Source: Mesonia sp. (GTDB taxonomy: Bacteria > Bacteroidota > Bacteroidia > Flavobacteriales > Flavobacteriaceae). Taken from it: a DNA stretch of 64,000 nt. The stretch lies in the NCBI GenBank assembly GCA_012964435.1, contig DTTX01000006.1, forward strand, positions 1 to 64,000. The letters run 5' to 3'. The notes beneath the pieces are model-generated. The model saw only the letters and a list, made by a program, of their open reading frames with translations, was not told the origin of the DNA and made no database searches. A program made the position numbers and the translations under genes. This document shows positions 36,277 through 43,912 of this stretch, one piece after another (the stretch's first letter is position 1; every line of letters begins with the position of its first letter).

Positions 36277-37134
36277 ATGGAAAATGTAAAAAATATATTA
36301 GTTGCTTTAGATCTCTCTTCAATAGACGATCATCTTATTGAATACAGTTCTTATTTAGCTGAAAAGCTCGAAGTAGATAACGTTTATTTTGTTCACAATA
36401 TTAAAAAATATGAGATCTCATCTTTATTTGAAGAAGAACTGAGTGAGGTAAATTTAGATGAATTAATTGGTGATGAGCTCAACGAAAAAATCGAAAACAG
36501 ATTTAAAGCAAACACCAATTGGGAAGTATTGATCTCTGAAGATTCTAATACCGAATCTTTAATCGATTATATCGTAAATAAATACCAAATTCACTTAACA
36601 ATTATTGGTAATAAAGCTTCAAAAGAAGGAACCGGAGTAGTTTCAGCTAAACTTCTTCGCTTACTAAAATGTAGCATTTTATCGGTACCAAAAACAGCAA
36701 CTCAAAATTTAGAACAAATTTGGGTAGGCACAGATTTTTCTGCACACTCGAGAAAATCTTTTTTATTTATTGAACAATTTAGAGGCAAAATAGATTTTCA
36801 ATTAAATGCTATACATTTCTATCATGTGCCTATTCAGTTTTCACCTTATATTCCAAACAGTGTAGCCGTAGATAAAATAGAAAAACACCTTCAGCAAAAA
36901 TCAGCTAAATTTTTTAAGAAATTTGTAGTTACGCCACCAGAAAAAAATGAACTCATATTTGCACGAGATAAAAGTATTTCTGAAAAGTTTTTAGTTGAAA
37001 TTAAAAAACGAAAACCAAACTTAGTTGTACTTTCAGATAAAGGTGGTAATAATATTTCATCTTTATTAATTGGTAGTTTAACCGAAGAACTTTTTGATGA
37101 AAGTTTAACCGCTCCGCTGCTTATAGTGAAATAA
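36277..37134 (+). CDS. Tandem universal stress protein (UspA family)
   Basis: This 285-residue protein contains two Usp units. The first starts KNILVALDLSSIDDHLIEYS and includes LTIIGNKASKEGTGVVSAKLLRLLKCSIL; the second starts IWVGTDFSAHSRKSF and ends LLIGSLTEELFDESLTAPLLIVK. The ATP-binding Gly-x2-Gly-x9-Gly pattern is only partly kept. It starts two bases after the BCCT stop and probably modulates that transporter or the osmotic response. A terminator follows. Confidence 0.9.
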   Translation: MENVKNILVALDLSSIDDHLIEYSSYLAEKLEVDNVYFVHNIKKYEISSLFEEELSEVNLDELIGDELNEKIENRFKANTNWEVLISEDSNTESLIDYIVNKYQIHLTIIGNKASKEGTGVVSAKLLRLLKCSILSVPKTATQNLEQIWVGTDFSAHSRKSFLFIEQFRGKIDFQLNAIHFYHVPIQFSPYIPNSVAVDKIEKHLQQKSAKFFKKFVVTPPEKNELIFARDKSISEKFLVEIKKRKPNLVVLSDKGGNNISSLLIGSLTEELFDESLTAPLLIVK

Positions 37135-37156
37135 TATTTCAACAATTTTTAAATGG

Positions 37157-37187
37157 AAAGCCTCACAAAATTTGTGAGGCTTTTTTT
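37157..37187 (+). terminator. Intrinsic terminator after the usp gene
   Basis: AAAGCCTCACAAA pairs with TTTGTGAGGCTTT, followed by T's. The 21-base core is identical to that of the terminator at 39167-39200. Confidence 0.9.
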
Positions 37188-37219
37188 GTAGATTTACATC
37201 CTAACTTAATTTTAAATTC

Positions 37220-39145
37220 ATGAAATACAACTCACTTATTCTGGGTTTAACCGTAACTTTTCTATTGTTTTCTTGTAAAGAAAACGAGACTAAAACTTCT
37301 GAACCAAATACAAAAAATATCGGTAACCTAACTATTTCTAAAGCAAAACCAAAAGCTGGAGATAGTCTAACTTTTACTTATACAGAACCTCACGATCACG
37401 CAGAAATTTTTTATCAAGCCAACAAAAATTTATATGCTCAGGATCTTGAATTTCTAAGAAAAGAAAATAATTATCAAGCTAATTTTGTTGTACCCGATTC
37501 TGCGGGTGTTTTTGCATTAAGCTTCGAGAAAGGAAACAAAATAGAAAATAACGATAATTTGGGTTATGTAGCAAATATCTACTCAAACGACAATTCTTTA
37601 AAACCGGGCAGCAAGGCTTCAAAGGCCTATATGTATTATCGATACGGAAGCCTATTAGATATTCAACCAAAAAATGACTCTCTTCTTGCTTGGATGAAAG
37701 CAGATATAACAGCCAATCCTGAAATTGAAGAAAATTGGGATGAAGAATATTTTCAAATATTAAATTCTGTAGATCCAAATCAAGCTAAAGCTTATGCTCA
37801 AAGTAGAATAGATTTCTATCAAAATAAAAAAGAAACTACAGAAGAAGAAAGTTTAAAAGTTGTTAATTTTTATAAAGCGCTTAAAGAAGATAAAAAAGCA
37901 GAAGGGTTAAAGCAACAGGCACTTTTAGATTACCCTAATGGTAAAATAGCGAAAACCGCAGTACTGGATTCTTTTTCAAACACCACTTCACTTCAAGAAA
38001 AAAATACGGTCTTATTAGATTTTAATAAAAAATTTAAAAGAGAGCAGATTAAAAAAGAAAACGACTATATGCTATCTAAAATAGCTCAAGAACATTTAAA
38101 GCTAAATGACTTTAGAAGTTTCTTAAAATATAGCATGGAAATTAACGATAAAAGCGCTCTTGCTAATTTATATAATAGTACTGCTTGGGATCTAGCTGAA
38201 GAAAATAAAAATTTAGAAGAAGCCGCTCAAATTTCAGAAAAATCTCTTGAAATAATTTCAAAAGAAAAAGAAACGCTTAGTAAAAAACCAACGTATTTAA
38301 GTGCTTCAAAATATAGAGAAAGATTAGACTACGATTATCAAATGTATGCAGATACTTATGCTTTCATACTATCTAAACAAGGTAAGATCAAAGAAGCTGT
38401 ACGTTATCAAAAAACTGCTGTTGGTAAAGGTGAACAAGCAGATATTAATGAACGATATATAAAGTTATTAATTGATGCTGAAATGTATAAAGCTGCTGAA
38501 GATGCTTCTGCTAAATTTATTGCTCAAAACCAAGCAACACAAAACATTAAAGATTCTTACAAAGAAATGTTTATGAAAAATAATACTAACGTTTCTGAAT
38601 CTCTATACAGAAGTAAACTTAATGAATTAGAAAATAAGGCGCGTTTTAAACTACTTGAAGAAATAAAAGGTGAAAAGTTGAATGAAAAAGCTCCAAGTTT
38701 TGTATTACAAAATGCTAACGGTAAACCTGTTCAAGTTGAAGATTTTGCTGGTAAAACAATAGTTCTAGATTTTTGGGCGACTTGGTGTGGACCTTGTAAA
38801 GCTTCTTTCCCTGGAATGAAAAAGGCTGTAGAAAAATATAAGGACAATAAGGATATTGTATTTTTATTTATAAACACTTTCGAAAATGGAGAAATAACAG
38901 ACAGAGTTGCCTCATCAAAAGAATTTATGGAGAAGAATAATTACCCTTTCAAAGTATTTTTCGATCAAAAGAAAGAAAACTCAAGAGAGTTTACAACTGC
39001 AGAAAACTATGGAATAAGTGGCATTCCTACTAAAGTGATCATTGGTCCGGATGGTAATATCAACTTTAAAAAGGTTGGCTATAGCGGGAACAATGAAAAA
39101 ATGTTACAAGAAATAGAGATTATGCTAGAATTGAGTAGAGAATAA
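37220..39145 (+). CDS. TlpA-like thioredoxin lipoprotein with helical repeat region
   Basis: This 641-residue protein has a lipoprotein signal (LLFSC, Cys19) and an N-terminal beta domain (about 35-110). A long helical, TPR-like middle (about 120-480) follows, then a TlpA/AhpC-like thioredoxin domain from about 490 with WATWCGPCK (Cys523, Cys526) and a cis-Pro in ISGIPTKVI. It probably acts as a periplasmic thiol-disulfide reductase or client-binding oxidoreductase. It stands alone between two terminators with identical cores. Confidence 0.87.
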   Translation: MKYNSLILGLTVTFLLFSCKENETKTSEPNTKNIGNLTISKAKPKAGDSLTFTYTEPHDHAEIFYQANKNLYAQDLEFLRKENNYQANFVVPDSAGVFALSFEKGNKIENNDNLGYVANIYSNDNSLKPGSKASKAYMYYRYGSLLDIQPKNDSLLAWMKADITANPEIEENWDEEYFQILNSVDPNQAKAYAQSRIDFYQNKKETTEEESLKVVNFYKALKEDKKAEGLKQQALLDYPNGKIAKTAVLDSFSNTTSLQEKNTVLLDFNKKFKREQIKKENDYMLSKIAQEHLKLNDFRSFLKYSMEINDKSALANLYNSTAWDLAEENKNLEEAAQISEKSLEIISKEKETLSKKPTYLSASKYRERLDYDYQMYADTYAFILSKQGKIKEAVRYQKTAVGKGEQADINERYIKLLIDAEMYKAAEDASAKFIAQNQATQNIKDSYKEMFMKNNTNVSESLYRSKLNELENKARFKLLEEIKGEKLNEKAPSFVLQNANGKPVQVEDFAGKTIVLDFWATWCGPCKASFPGMKKAVEKYKDNKDIVFLFINTFENGEITDRVASSKEFMEKNNYPFKVFFDQKKENSREFTTAENYGISGIPTKVIIGPDGNINFKKVGYSGNNEKMLQEIEIMLELSRE

Positions 39146-39166
39146 ATCTTAATATTATATCATAAA

Positions 39167-39200
39167 AAAAGGCCTCACAAAATTTGTGAGGCTTTTTTTT
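39167..39200 (+). terminator. Intrinsic terminator after the TlpA-like gene
   Basis: GCCTCACAAA and TTTGTGAGGC arms (39172-39192) with A's before and eight T's after. The core is identical to the terminator at 37157-37187, so the intervening gene is flanked by a perfect repeat. Confidence 0.9.
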
Positions 39201-39210
39201 ATTCGCCCAC

Positions 39211-39253
39211 TTGCAAATCTCATATTTTTAAATTTACTTTGTTTTTCAAAGTA
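39211..39253 (+). promoter_or_regulatory. Operator 1 (TACTTTG-N5-CAAAGTA) overlapping a promoter
   Basis: A perfect palindrome with 7-base arms and a five-T spacer at 39235-39253, eight bases before the ATG at 39262. TTG at 39211-39213 lies 20 bases before TTACTTTG, a near -7 box formed by the left arm, so a bound protein would block the promoter. It is the first of three copies in 2.2 kb. Confidence 0.8.
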
Positions 39254-39261
39254 CTTTAAGT

Positions 39262-39873
39262 ATGCAAAAAGATTATTTTAAAGACATTTCAGAAATTAAA
39301 GATTTGATGAATAGATCGTCAAGATTTATTTCGTTAAGTGGTTTGTCTGGTATTTTAGCCGGTTGTTATGCATTAATCGGCGCTGCGGTAGCTTACCTCT
39401 ACTTTCTTCCGCCAGCCATTAATATAGATTATTCTTCAACCAAAGAAATTAAGGTAAATTATATCATTCTAGATCTTATACTTGTCGCCACTTTTAGCAT
39501 TGTTACCGCAATTATCTTAACGATGAAGAAAGCAAAAAGCAACCAAGAAAAAATTTGGGATGCAACCACCCAGCGACTATTACTTAATTTTATGGTTCCG
39601 TTGGCAGCAGGCGGTACTTATATTCTTATCCAAGCCTATCAAAATCATTTTGGGCTAAGTGCCGCGTTGATGCTTATTTTCTACGGACTCGCTTTAGTGA
39701 ACGCTTCAAAATTCACTATAGGTAATGTTCAATTTTTAGGTTATGCTGAAATTATTTTAGGTTTAATTTGTGCTGCATTTCCCGGTTATGGTTTATATTT
39801 TTGGGCTTTAGGTTTTGGCGTGCTTCATATCGTTTATGGAACCTTAATGTATAGAGCAGAAAAAAGACAATAG
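39262..39873 (+). CDS. Multi-pass membrane protein, unknown function
   Basis: This 203-residue protein has about six membrane segments (near 24-46, 65-85, 105-122, 128-146, 153-172 and 175-193). It starts QKDYFKDISEIKDLMNRSSRF, a charged cytoplasmic N-terminus. I do not recognise a named family. Its stop is followed one base later by the TTG start of the winged-helix regulator, so the two are co-translated, and operator 1 lies just upstream. It may be a membrane partner of the regulator. Confidence 0.75.
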   Translation: MQKDYFKDISEIKDLMNRSSRFISLSGLSGILAGCYALIGAAVAYLYFLPPAINIDYSSTKEIKVNYIILDLILVATFSIVTAIILTMKKAKSNQEKIWDATTQRLLLNFMVPLAAGGTYILIQAYQNHFGLSAALMLIFYGLALVNASKFTIGNVQFLGYAEIILGLICAAFPGYGLYFWALGFGVLHIVYGTLMYRAEKRQ

Positions 39874-39874
39874 A

Positions 39875-40174
39875 TTGAGTATTATAGATAACATTAATAA
39901 GCTTTTTGATCACCGAATTCGATTGGGAATTATGTCGATTTTGATGGTGAATGAAAAGGTAAACTTTAAACGCTTAAAAGAATTGCTAGAAGTGACCGAC
40001 GGTAATCTAGCGAGCCATATTAAAGCGCTCGAAAAAGCCGAATACATTATTGTTGAAAAATCGTTTATCGATCGTAAACCCAACACCCAATATATGGCAA
40101 CAAAACTCGGAAGAGCCGAATTTAAAAAGCACATTGAAGCTTTAGAGAACATTATCAAAAAGCAAATGAAATAA
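39875..40174 (+). CDS. Winged-helix transcriptional regulator (TTG start)
   Basis: This 99-residue protein is essentially one winged-helix DNA-binding domain: FDHRIRLGIMSILMVNE, then VNFKRLKELLEVTDGNLASHIKALEKAEYIIVEKSF (recognition helix and wing), and a C-terminal dimerisation helix. It resembles the small ArsR/MarR-like proteins often paired with creD in Flavobacteriaceae. I infer it binds the palindrome ACTTTG-N5-CAAAGT found three times around it, including before its own operon, and so is autoregulated. No ligand-binding domain is present. Confidence 0.85.
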   Translation: MSIIDNINKLFDHRIRLGIMSILMVNEKVNFKRLKELLEVTDGNLASHIKALEKAEYIIVEKSFIDRKPNTQYMATKLGRAEFKKHIEALENIIKKQMK

Positions 40175-40194
40175 ACTAAAAAATTTTACTAATC

Positions 40195-40213
40195 TACTTT
40201 GAATTTCAAAGTA
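40195..40213 (+). promoter_or_regulatory. Operator 2 (TACTTTG-AATTT-CAAAGTA)
   Basis: A perfect 7+5+7 palindrome, 13 bases before the ATG at 40227. Compared with operator 1 only the spacer differs. Confidence 0.8.
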
Positions 40214-40226
40214 AAAATAAAAAAGT

Positions 40227-40547
40227 ATGACACTCTCCAACTCACTATTTCATCTCAATTTTACTCAACTAAGTAAACGAGCTTTACAAGGGATTGTCTT
40301 AGCTCTTCTCCTCTTTTCAATTTTATTACTAATTATTGGTGAAGTTGAATCTTGGATTTACATTCCGATGCTCACCGCGAGTATTGGCGGCGCATGTGGC
40401 GGAACTTTCTTTCATCTAATAAGTGAAAATTGGTTTGCAAAATCTAACTATAAATTTTTGATAAATGCAGCTTGTGCACTTGTATTTTTAGTAGGGTTTT
40501 GGCTGAGTTTAGTCTTTGGTTTAGCACAAGTAGGACTTTGGGATTAA
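40227..40547 (+). CDS. Small three-TM membrane protein, unknown function
   Basis: This 106-residue protein has three likely membrane helices (about 19-39, 46-65 and 79-99). The conserved-looking glycine-rich stretch TASIGGACGGTFFHLI lies at the second. I do not recognise its family. Operator 2 stands directly before it and the MpaB-like gene follows after 11 bases, so it is part of the same regulon. Confidence 0.72.
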   Translation: MTLSNSLFHLNFTQLSKRALQGIVLALLLFSILLLIIGEVESWIYIPMLTASIGGACGGTFFHLISENWFAKSNYKFLINAACALVFLVGFWLSLVFGLAQVGLWD

Positions 40548-40558
40548 ATACAAAAACT

Positions 40559-41326
40559 ATGAAAACTTACTTTGTTCAACAAGATTCTATTGTTCGTAAA
40601 ATCTGGGGAAACGCCGATACCGTGATGTTTATTTTTGCCGGCGCCGCAGCAGAGTTTGCGCTGAATAAAGCGGTAGACTGGTTATACTTTACCGGTAAAT
40701 TGCCAAAAGATCCGCTAGGAAGGTTATTTACCACGGTAAACTATGCAAAAGTTATTGTGTTTGCTGAAGAGAAATTAGCCATCCAGGCCATTGAACAAAT
40801 GAATCATATTCACCAAAAAGTGGAAGAAAAACGCGGCTATAATATTCCAGATTGGGCTTATCGCGATGTGCTGTTTATGCTCATTGATTATTCTATTAGA
40901 GCTTACGAAAATTTAGAACGAAAATTAACTTCCGTAGAAAAAGAAGAAGCTTTTTCCGTGTTTAATCGTGTGGGTAAATTAATGCAAGTTCCCGGTTTAC
41001 CACAAAGTTTTGAAGCTTGGGAAATTCAGCGGAAACAACAACTTCAAGAAAATTTCGCGTATAGTGACTTCACTAAAGATCTTTTTCTTCAGTATAAAAA
41101 ACATTTAGGCTTTTTTCGTTACCGGTTAGTTTTAGAAGCTCAAATTTTGCTGGTACCTCAACCCATTAAGAAACTTCTCGATTTTAGAAATTTCTCCATA
41201 TTAACAATCATTATCCCGATCTATCAATTAAGCCGAAAGCTAAAATTAGACAGCTTTTTTAAAGAACTTATTTTACCTAAAACCTACAAATCAGAAATTA
41301 AAGCGCTCGATCGCATCACTAACTAA
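40559..41326 (+). CDS. MpaB/DUF2236-like oxygenase family protein
   Basis: Counted from the ATG at 40559 this is a 255-residue protein. An upstream in-frame ATG (40472) would overlap the previous gene by 76 bases and adds a non-conserved stretch. It resembles the oxygenase MpaB / DUF2236 family (fungal MpaB, latex-clearing proteins): IVRKIWGNADTVMFIFAGAAAEF, DPLGRLFTTVNYAKVIVFA, then IHQKVEEKRG and DYSIRAYE. Family members are heme proteins or predicted oxygenases. The usual conserved His before the KVxG stretch is present in NHIHQKV. Substrate unknown. Confidence 0.75.
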   Translation: MKTYFVQQDSIVRKIWGNADTVMFIFAGAAAEFALNKAVDWLYFTGKLPKDPLGRLFTTVNYAKVIVFAEEKLAIQAIEQMNHIHQKVEEKRGYNIPDWAYRDVLFMLIDYSIRAYENLERKLTSVEKEEAFSVFNRVGKLMQVPGLPQSFEAWEIQRKQQLQENFAYSDFTKDLFLQYKKHLGFFRYRLVLEAQILLVPQPIKKLLDFRNFSILTIIIPIYQLSRKLKLDSFFKELILPKTYKSEIKALDRITN

Positions 41327-41346
41327 CACTATTTTTTTATCTATAA

Positions 41347-41363
41347 ACTTTGAATTTCAAAGT
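41347..41363 (+). promoter_or_regulatory. Operator 3 (ACTTTG-AATTT-CAAAGT)
   Basis: A palindrome with 6-base perfect arms and the same AATTT spacer as operator 2, 17 bases before the ATG at 41381. As in operator 1 it continues into ACTTTAA on the right. Confidence 0.8.
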
Positions 41364-41380
41364 ACTTTAAAACTTTAATT

Positions 41381-41875
41381 ATGAGAAAACTATTGGTCAT
41401 CTTTTTATTTGAAATTTCAAAAAACATTTATACCAAATTCTTTAAAAAAGATCATATCGCTTGGCAAGTTTCTACGGAAGATTTACTGCAATTCCCAACA
41501 GAAACTTTTGGCTTCCATTTAGGTGAATTTTTACAACAAAATAATTTTCAGCTTATCCCTAAAGTTGAACGCCACGATGCTTACCACACGCTCACCAATT
41601 ACGGCACTCGGGTTGAAGAAGAAATTGGCTTACAATATTTATGCATGGGCAATGGCAAAAAAAGCCCATATATGTATGGTGCCATTCTTTTGGGTACGCT
41701 TATTCTACCGGAATATTTTGGGTTTTACGTGAAGTCGTTTCTCGTGGGGAAAGAAGCTAACCCATTTCATCATTTTGATTTCGAACAGGTTTTACACCTC
41801 AATTATTCTGAATTTAAATCGATGATTTTCAGCGAAAAAACAATTAAAACTCATTTACAAATTCATTCAATATAA
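41381..41875 (+). CDS. COQ4-like protein
   Basis: This 164-residue protein carries the hallmark of the ubiquinone-biosynthesis protein COQ4: a metal motif HDxxH with a downstream Glu, seen as ERHDAYHTLTNYGTRVEEEIGLQ (about 65-87). In eukaryotes and some bacteria COQ4 takes part in quinone-ring modification and complex Q assembly. Flavobacteriaceae use menaquinone, so the substrate here is likely something else, perhaps another membrane-bound redox molecule. It lies between the MpaB-like gene and creD and has operator 3 upstream. Confidence 0.75.
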   Translation: MRKLLVIFLFEISKNIYTKFFKKDHIAWQVSTEDLLQFPTETFGFHLGEFLQQNNFQLIPKVERHDAYHTLTNYGTRVEEEIGLQYLCMGNGKKSPYMYGAILLGTLILPEYFGFYVKSFLVGKEANPFHHFDFEQVLHLNYSEFKSMIFSEKTIKTHLQIHSI

Positions 41876-41885
41876 ATCAATCATT

Positions 41886-43235
41886 ATGGAACAACAAAAA
41901 GGAAAATTCGGCAATTGGTTAAGAAATTCGATCACCGCCAAACTACTCGTTATTGGCATTTTAGCCTTGGTTTTACTTATCCCGTTAAGCTTTGTAAAAG
42001 ACATCATTTACGAACGATCACTCAGGCAATCGCAGGTGATCACAGAAATTAATCAAAAGTGGGGAAACGAGATTTTACTCTCCGGACCTATTTTAAAAAT
42101 CCCTTATCATTATTACACAGAAGTTAAAGAATTCGACAAACAACAGGAAGAAATGATCACGAAACGTGAAGAACATCTCTCCTATTTACACTACTTTCCA
42201 GATCAATTAGATATTGATGCTAAAGTTGAAACCAAACCTTTAGAACGAAGTATTTACAAATCTGTCGTTTATCATTCACAATTGAAATTAGAAGGTTATT
42301 TCCCTAAAATTTCTTCGGAAGAATTTGAAATTCCAACGGAAGATGTGCTTTGGGAAAAAGCGAGCATTCTCGTAAAAACCTCGAACTTAAAGGGAATTAA
42401 AAGTCAGCTTGAAATTCAGCTTGGTTCACTTTCTACGCAATTGATGCCTATTTACAATCAAGAAAATTTAAAGACTTTACAGTCGGAAGCTATTTCGAAA
42501 TTTGCTGAAGTAAAAGGTGAGAAAATCCCGTTTCAGCTTCATTTAGATATGAACGGAAGCAAGAGTTTAAAGTTTATCCCGATCGGAAAAACCACCGAAG
42601 CTACAATGACATCAAATTGGCCTTCACCAAGTTTTGACGGTAACTTTTTACCCGAAGACGGCTCGCGAGAAATCACCGAAAACGGATTTAAAGCCGACTG
42701 GAAGATCTTACAGATTAATCGACAATTTGAACAATCTTTTAAAGGCAATTTACCCGATCTTACTCAATTTGCTTTTGGTACGAATTTGATTATTCCGGTA
42801 GACGATTATCAAAAAACAGATCGCACCGCCAAATATGGCTTTATGGTGATTAGTCTTACACTTATTGTATTCTTTTTAATTCAATTAGTGAGTAAAATTT
42901 ATATTCATCCGTTTCAATATTTAATGATCGGTTTAGCACTCGTGATGTTTTACAGTTTATTAATTTCGATTTCTGAACACGCCACCTATTTTAAAGCTTA
43001 CCTCATTGCCGGAAGTTCTGTTTTAGTTCTAATCGGTATTTATTCTCGCTTTATTTTCAAAAATATTAAATTTCCGTTGCTCATTAGTTGTTCACTCTCC
43101 GCGGTTTATAGTTTTATTTACGTGATCATTCAACTTGAAAATTATGCTTTATTAATAGGAAGTATTGGCCTGTTTATTATTCTTGCGATCATTATGTTCG
43201 CTTCCCGAAAAATAGATTGGAGCTCGGCTTCTTAA
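41886..43235 (+). CDS. creD: CreD-like inner-membrane protein
   Basis: This 449-residue protein has one N-terminal membrane segment (about 18-38), a large periplasmic domain and five or six C-terminal membrane segments from about 315. Blocks such as QSQVITEINQKWGNEILLSGPIL, the periplasmic stretch ending FEQSFKGNLPDLTQFAFGTNL and the transmembrane end fit CreD. In enterics CreD belongs to the CreBC envelope/beta-lactam regulon. Here it follows the COQ4-like gene by 10 bases and is under the small winged-helix regulator instead of CreBC. Confidence 0.9.
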   Translation: MEQQKGKFGNWLRNSITAKLLVIGILALVLLIPLSFVKDIIYERSLRQSQVITEINQKWGNEILLSGPILKIPYHYYTEVKEFDKQQEEMITKREEHLSYLHYFPDQLDIDAKVETKPLERSIYKSVVYHSQLKLEGYFPKISSEEFEIPTEDVLWEKASILVKTSNLKGIKSQLEIQLGSLSTQLMPIYNQENLKTLQSEAISKFAEVKGEKIPFQLHLDMNGSKSLKFIPIGKTTEATMTSNWPSPSFDGNFLPEDGSREITENGFKADWKILQINRQFEQSFKGNLPDLTQFAFGTNLIIPVDDYQKTDRTAKYGFMVISLTLIVFFLIQLVSKIYIHPFQYLMIGLALVMFYSLLISISEHATYFKAYLIAGSSVLVLIGIYSRFIFKNIKFPLLISCSLSAVYSFIYVIIQLENYALLIGSIGLFIILAIIMFASRKIDWSSAS

Positions 43236-43241
43236 ATAAAA

Positions 43242-43274
43242 AAACTGTCTAGGTAGAAATTATCTAGACAGTTT
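43242..43274 (-). terminator. Bidirectional terminator between creD and the DUF1287 gene
   Basis: AAACTGTCTAG (43242-43252) pairs with CTAGACAGTTT (43264-43274), with GTA/TAT extending the stem to 14 pairs and a five-base loop. The longer T run is on the minus strand; the plus-strand tail has only three T's. It lies between convergent genes. Confidence 0.88.
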
Positions 43275-43294
43275 AAATTATCATATTAACATAT

Positions 43295-43882
43295 TTAATT
43301 TAAATTTGGTTGATAGCGGTAATGACCAATTACTTTATAGGAAAACAAAACATCTTCCATCACTTGACCGGTGCCAATATTATGAACAATTAAATAACGC
43401 CCTTCATCTGAAGACTTTTTATTCACTACAATACCAATATGCATTAAACCACTATTTAAATTCCATGAAACAATATCGCCCGGTTGATAATCATTTGCTT
43501 TTAGAGTTATAGTTAACTCTTGACCATTTCTAGAGAAAAATTTCATAAGATTAGGCACCCGACGATGATCTATGTTTTTATCTGTGGAAGAAAGTCCCCA
43601 TAAATTTGGATAGGCTGAAAAATGAGCTTTCATATCTTCGTGAACTTCTTTTTGAAGGTCGATTCCTAATTTTCGATAAGCTCTAATAATAACATCGGTA
43701 CAAACTCCTTTATCTTTAGGAATATCTCCGTTTGGGTAATCTATAGAAAAATAAGTAGGATCGTAAGTAACTTCTTGATTTGTTAATGAAATTGCCGCCG
43801 CCGATAATTTTTCTGAAAAGCTCTCTTGAGCAACTAAAACTTGCCCTATAAAAAGTAGAAAAACTAAGAATTTGGCTTTCAT
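43295..43882 (-). CDS. DUF1287 family secreted protein
   Basis: This 195-residue protein has a signal peptide (to about residue 18, LVAQ). The DUF1287 blocks are GVCTDVIIRAYRKLGIDLQKEVHEDM (putative catalytic Cys), NIDHRRVPNLMKFF, YQPGDIVSW and MHIGIVVNKK with a later HN. The arrangement of Cys, His and Asn/His recalls NlpC/P60 or amidase-like papain folds, so a cell-wall hydrolase is plausible but unproven. Confidence 0.85.
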   Translation of the reverse strand: MKAKFLVFLLFIGQVLVAQESFSEKLSAAAISLTNQEVTYDPTYFSIDYPNGDIPKDKGVCTDVIIRAYRKLGIDLQKEVHEDMKAHFSAYPNLWGLSSTDKNIDHRRVPNLMKFFSRNGQELTITLKANDYQPGDIVSWNLNSGLMHIGIVVNKKSSDEGRYLIVHNIGTGQVMEDVLFSYKVIGHYRYQPNLN

Positions 43883-43912
43883 GTTATAAATTAAAATTAT
43901 TAATTAAAAACT

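Noticed and set aside
37157..39200. Composite transposon formed by the repeated palindromes
   Set aside because: No transposase, no target-site duplication and both copies work as ordinary terminators.
40472..40558. Upstream ATG for the MpaB-like gene
   Set aside because: It overlaps the preceding gene by 76 bases and adds a Cys/Ser-rich stretch unlike the family; the ATG at 40559 precedes the conserved part.
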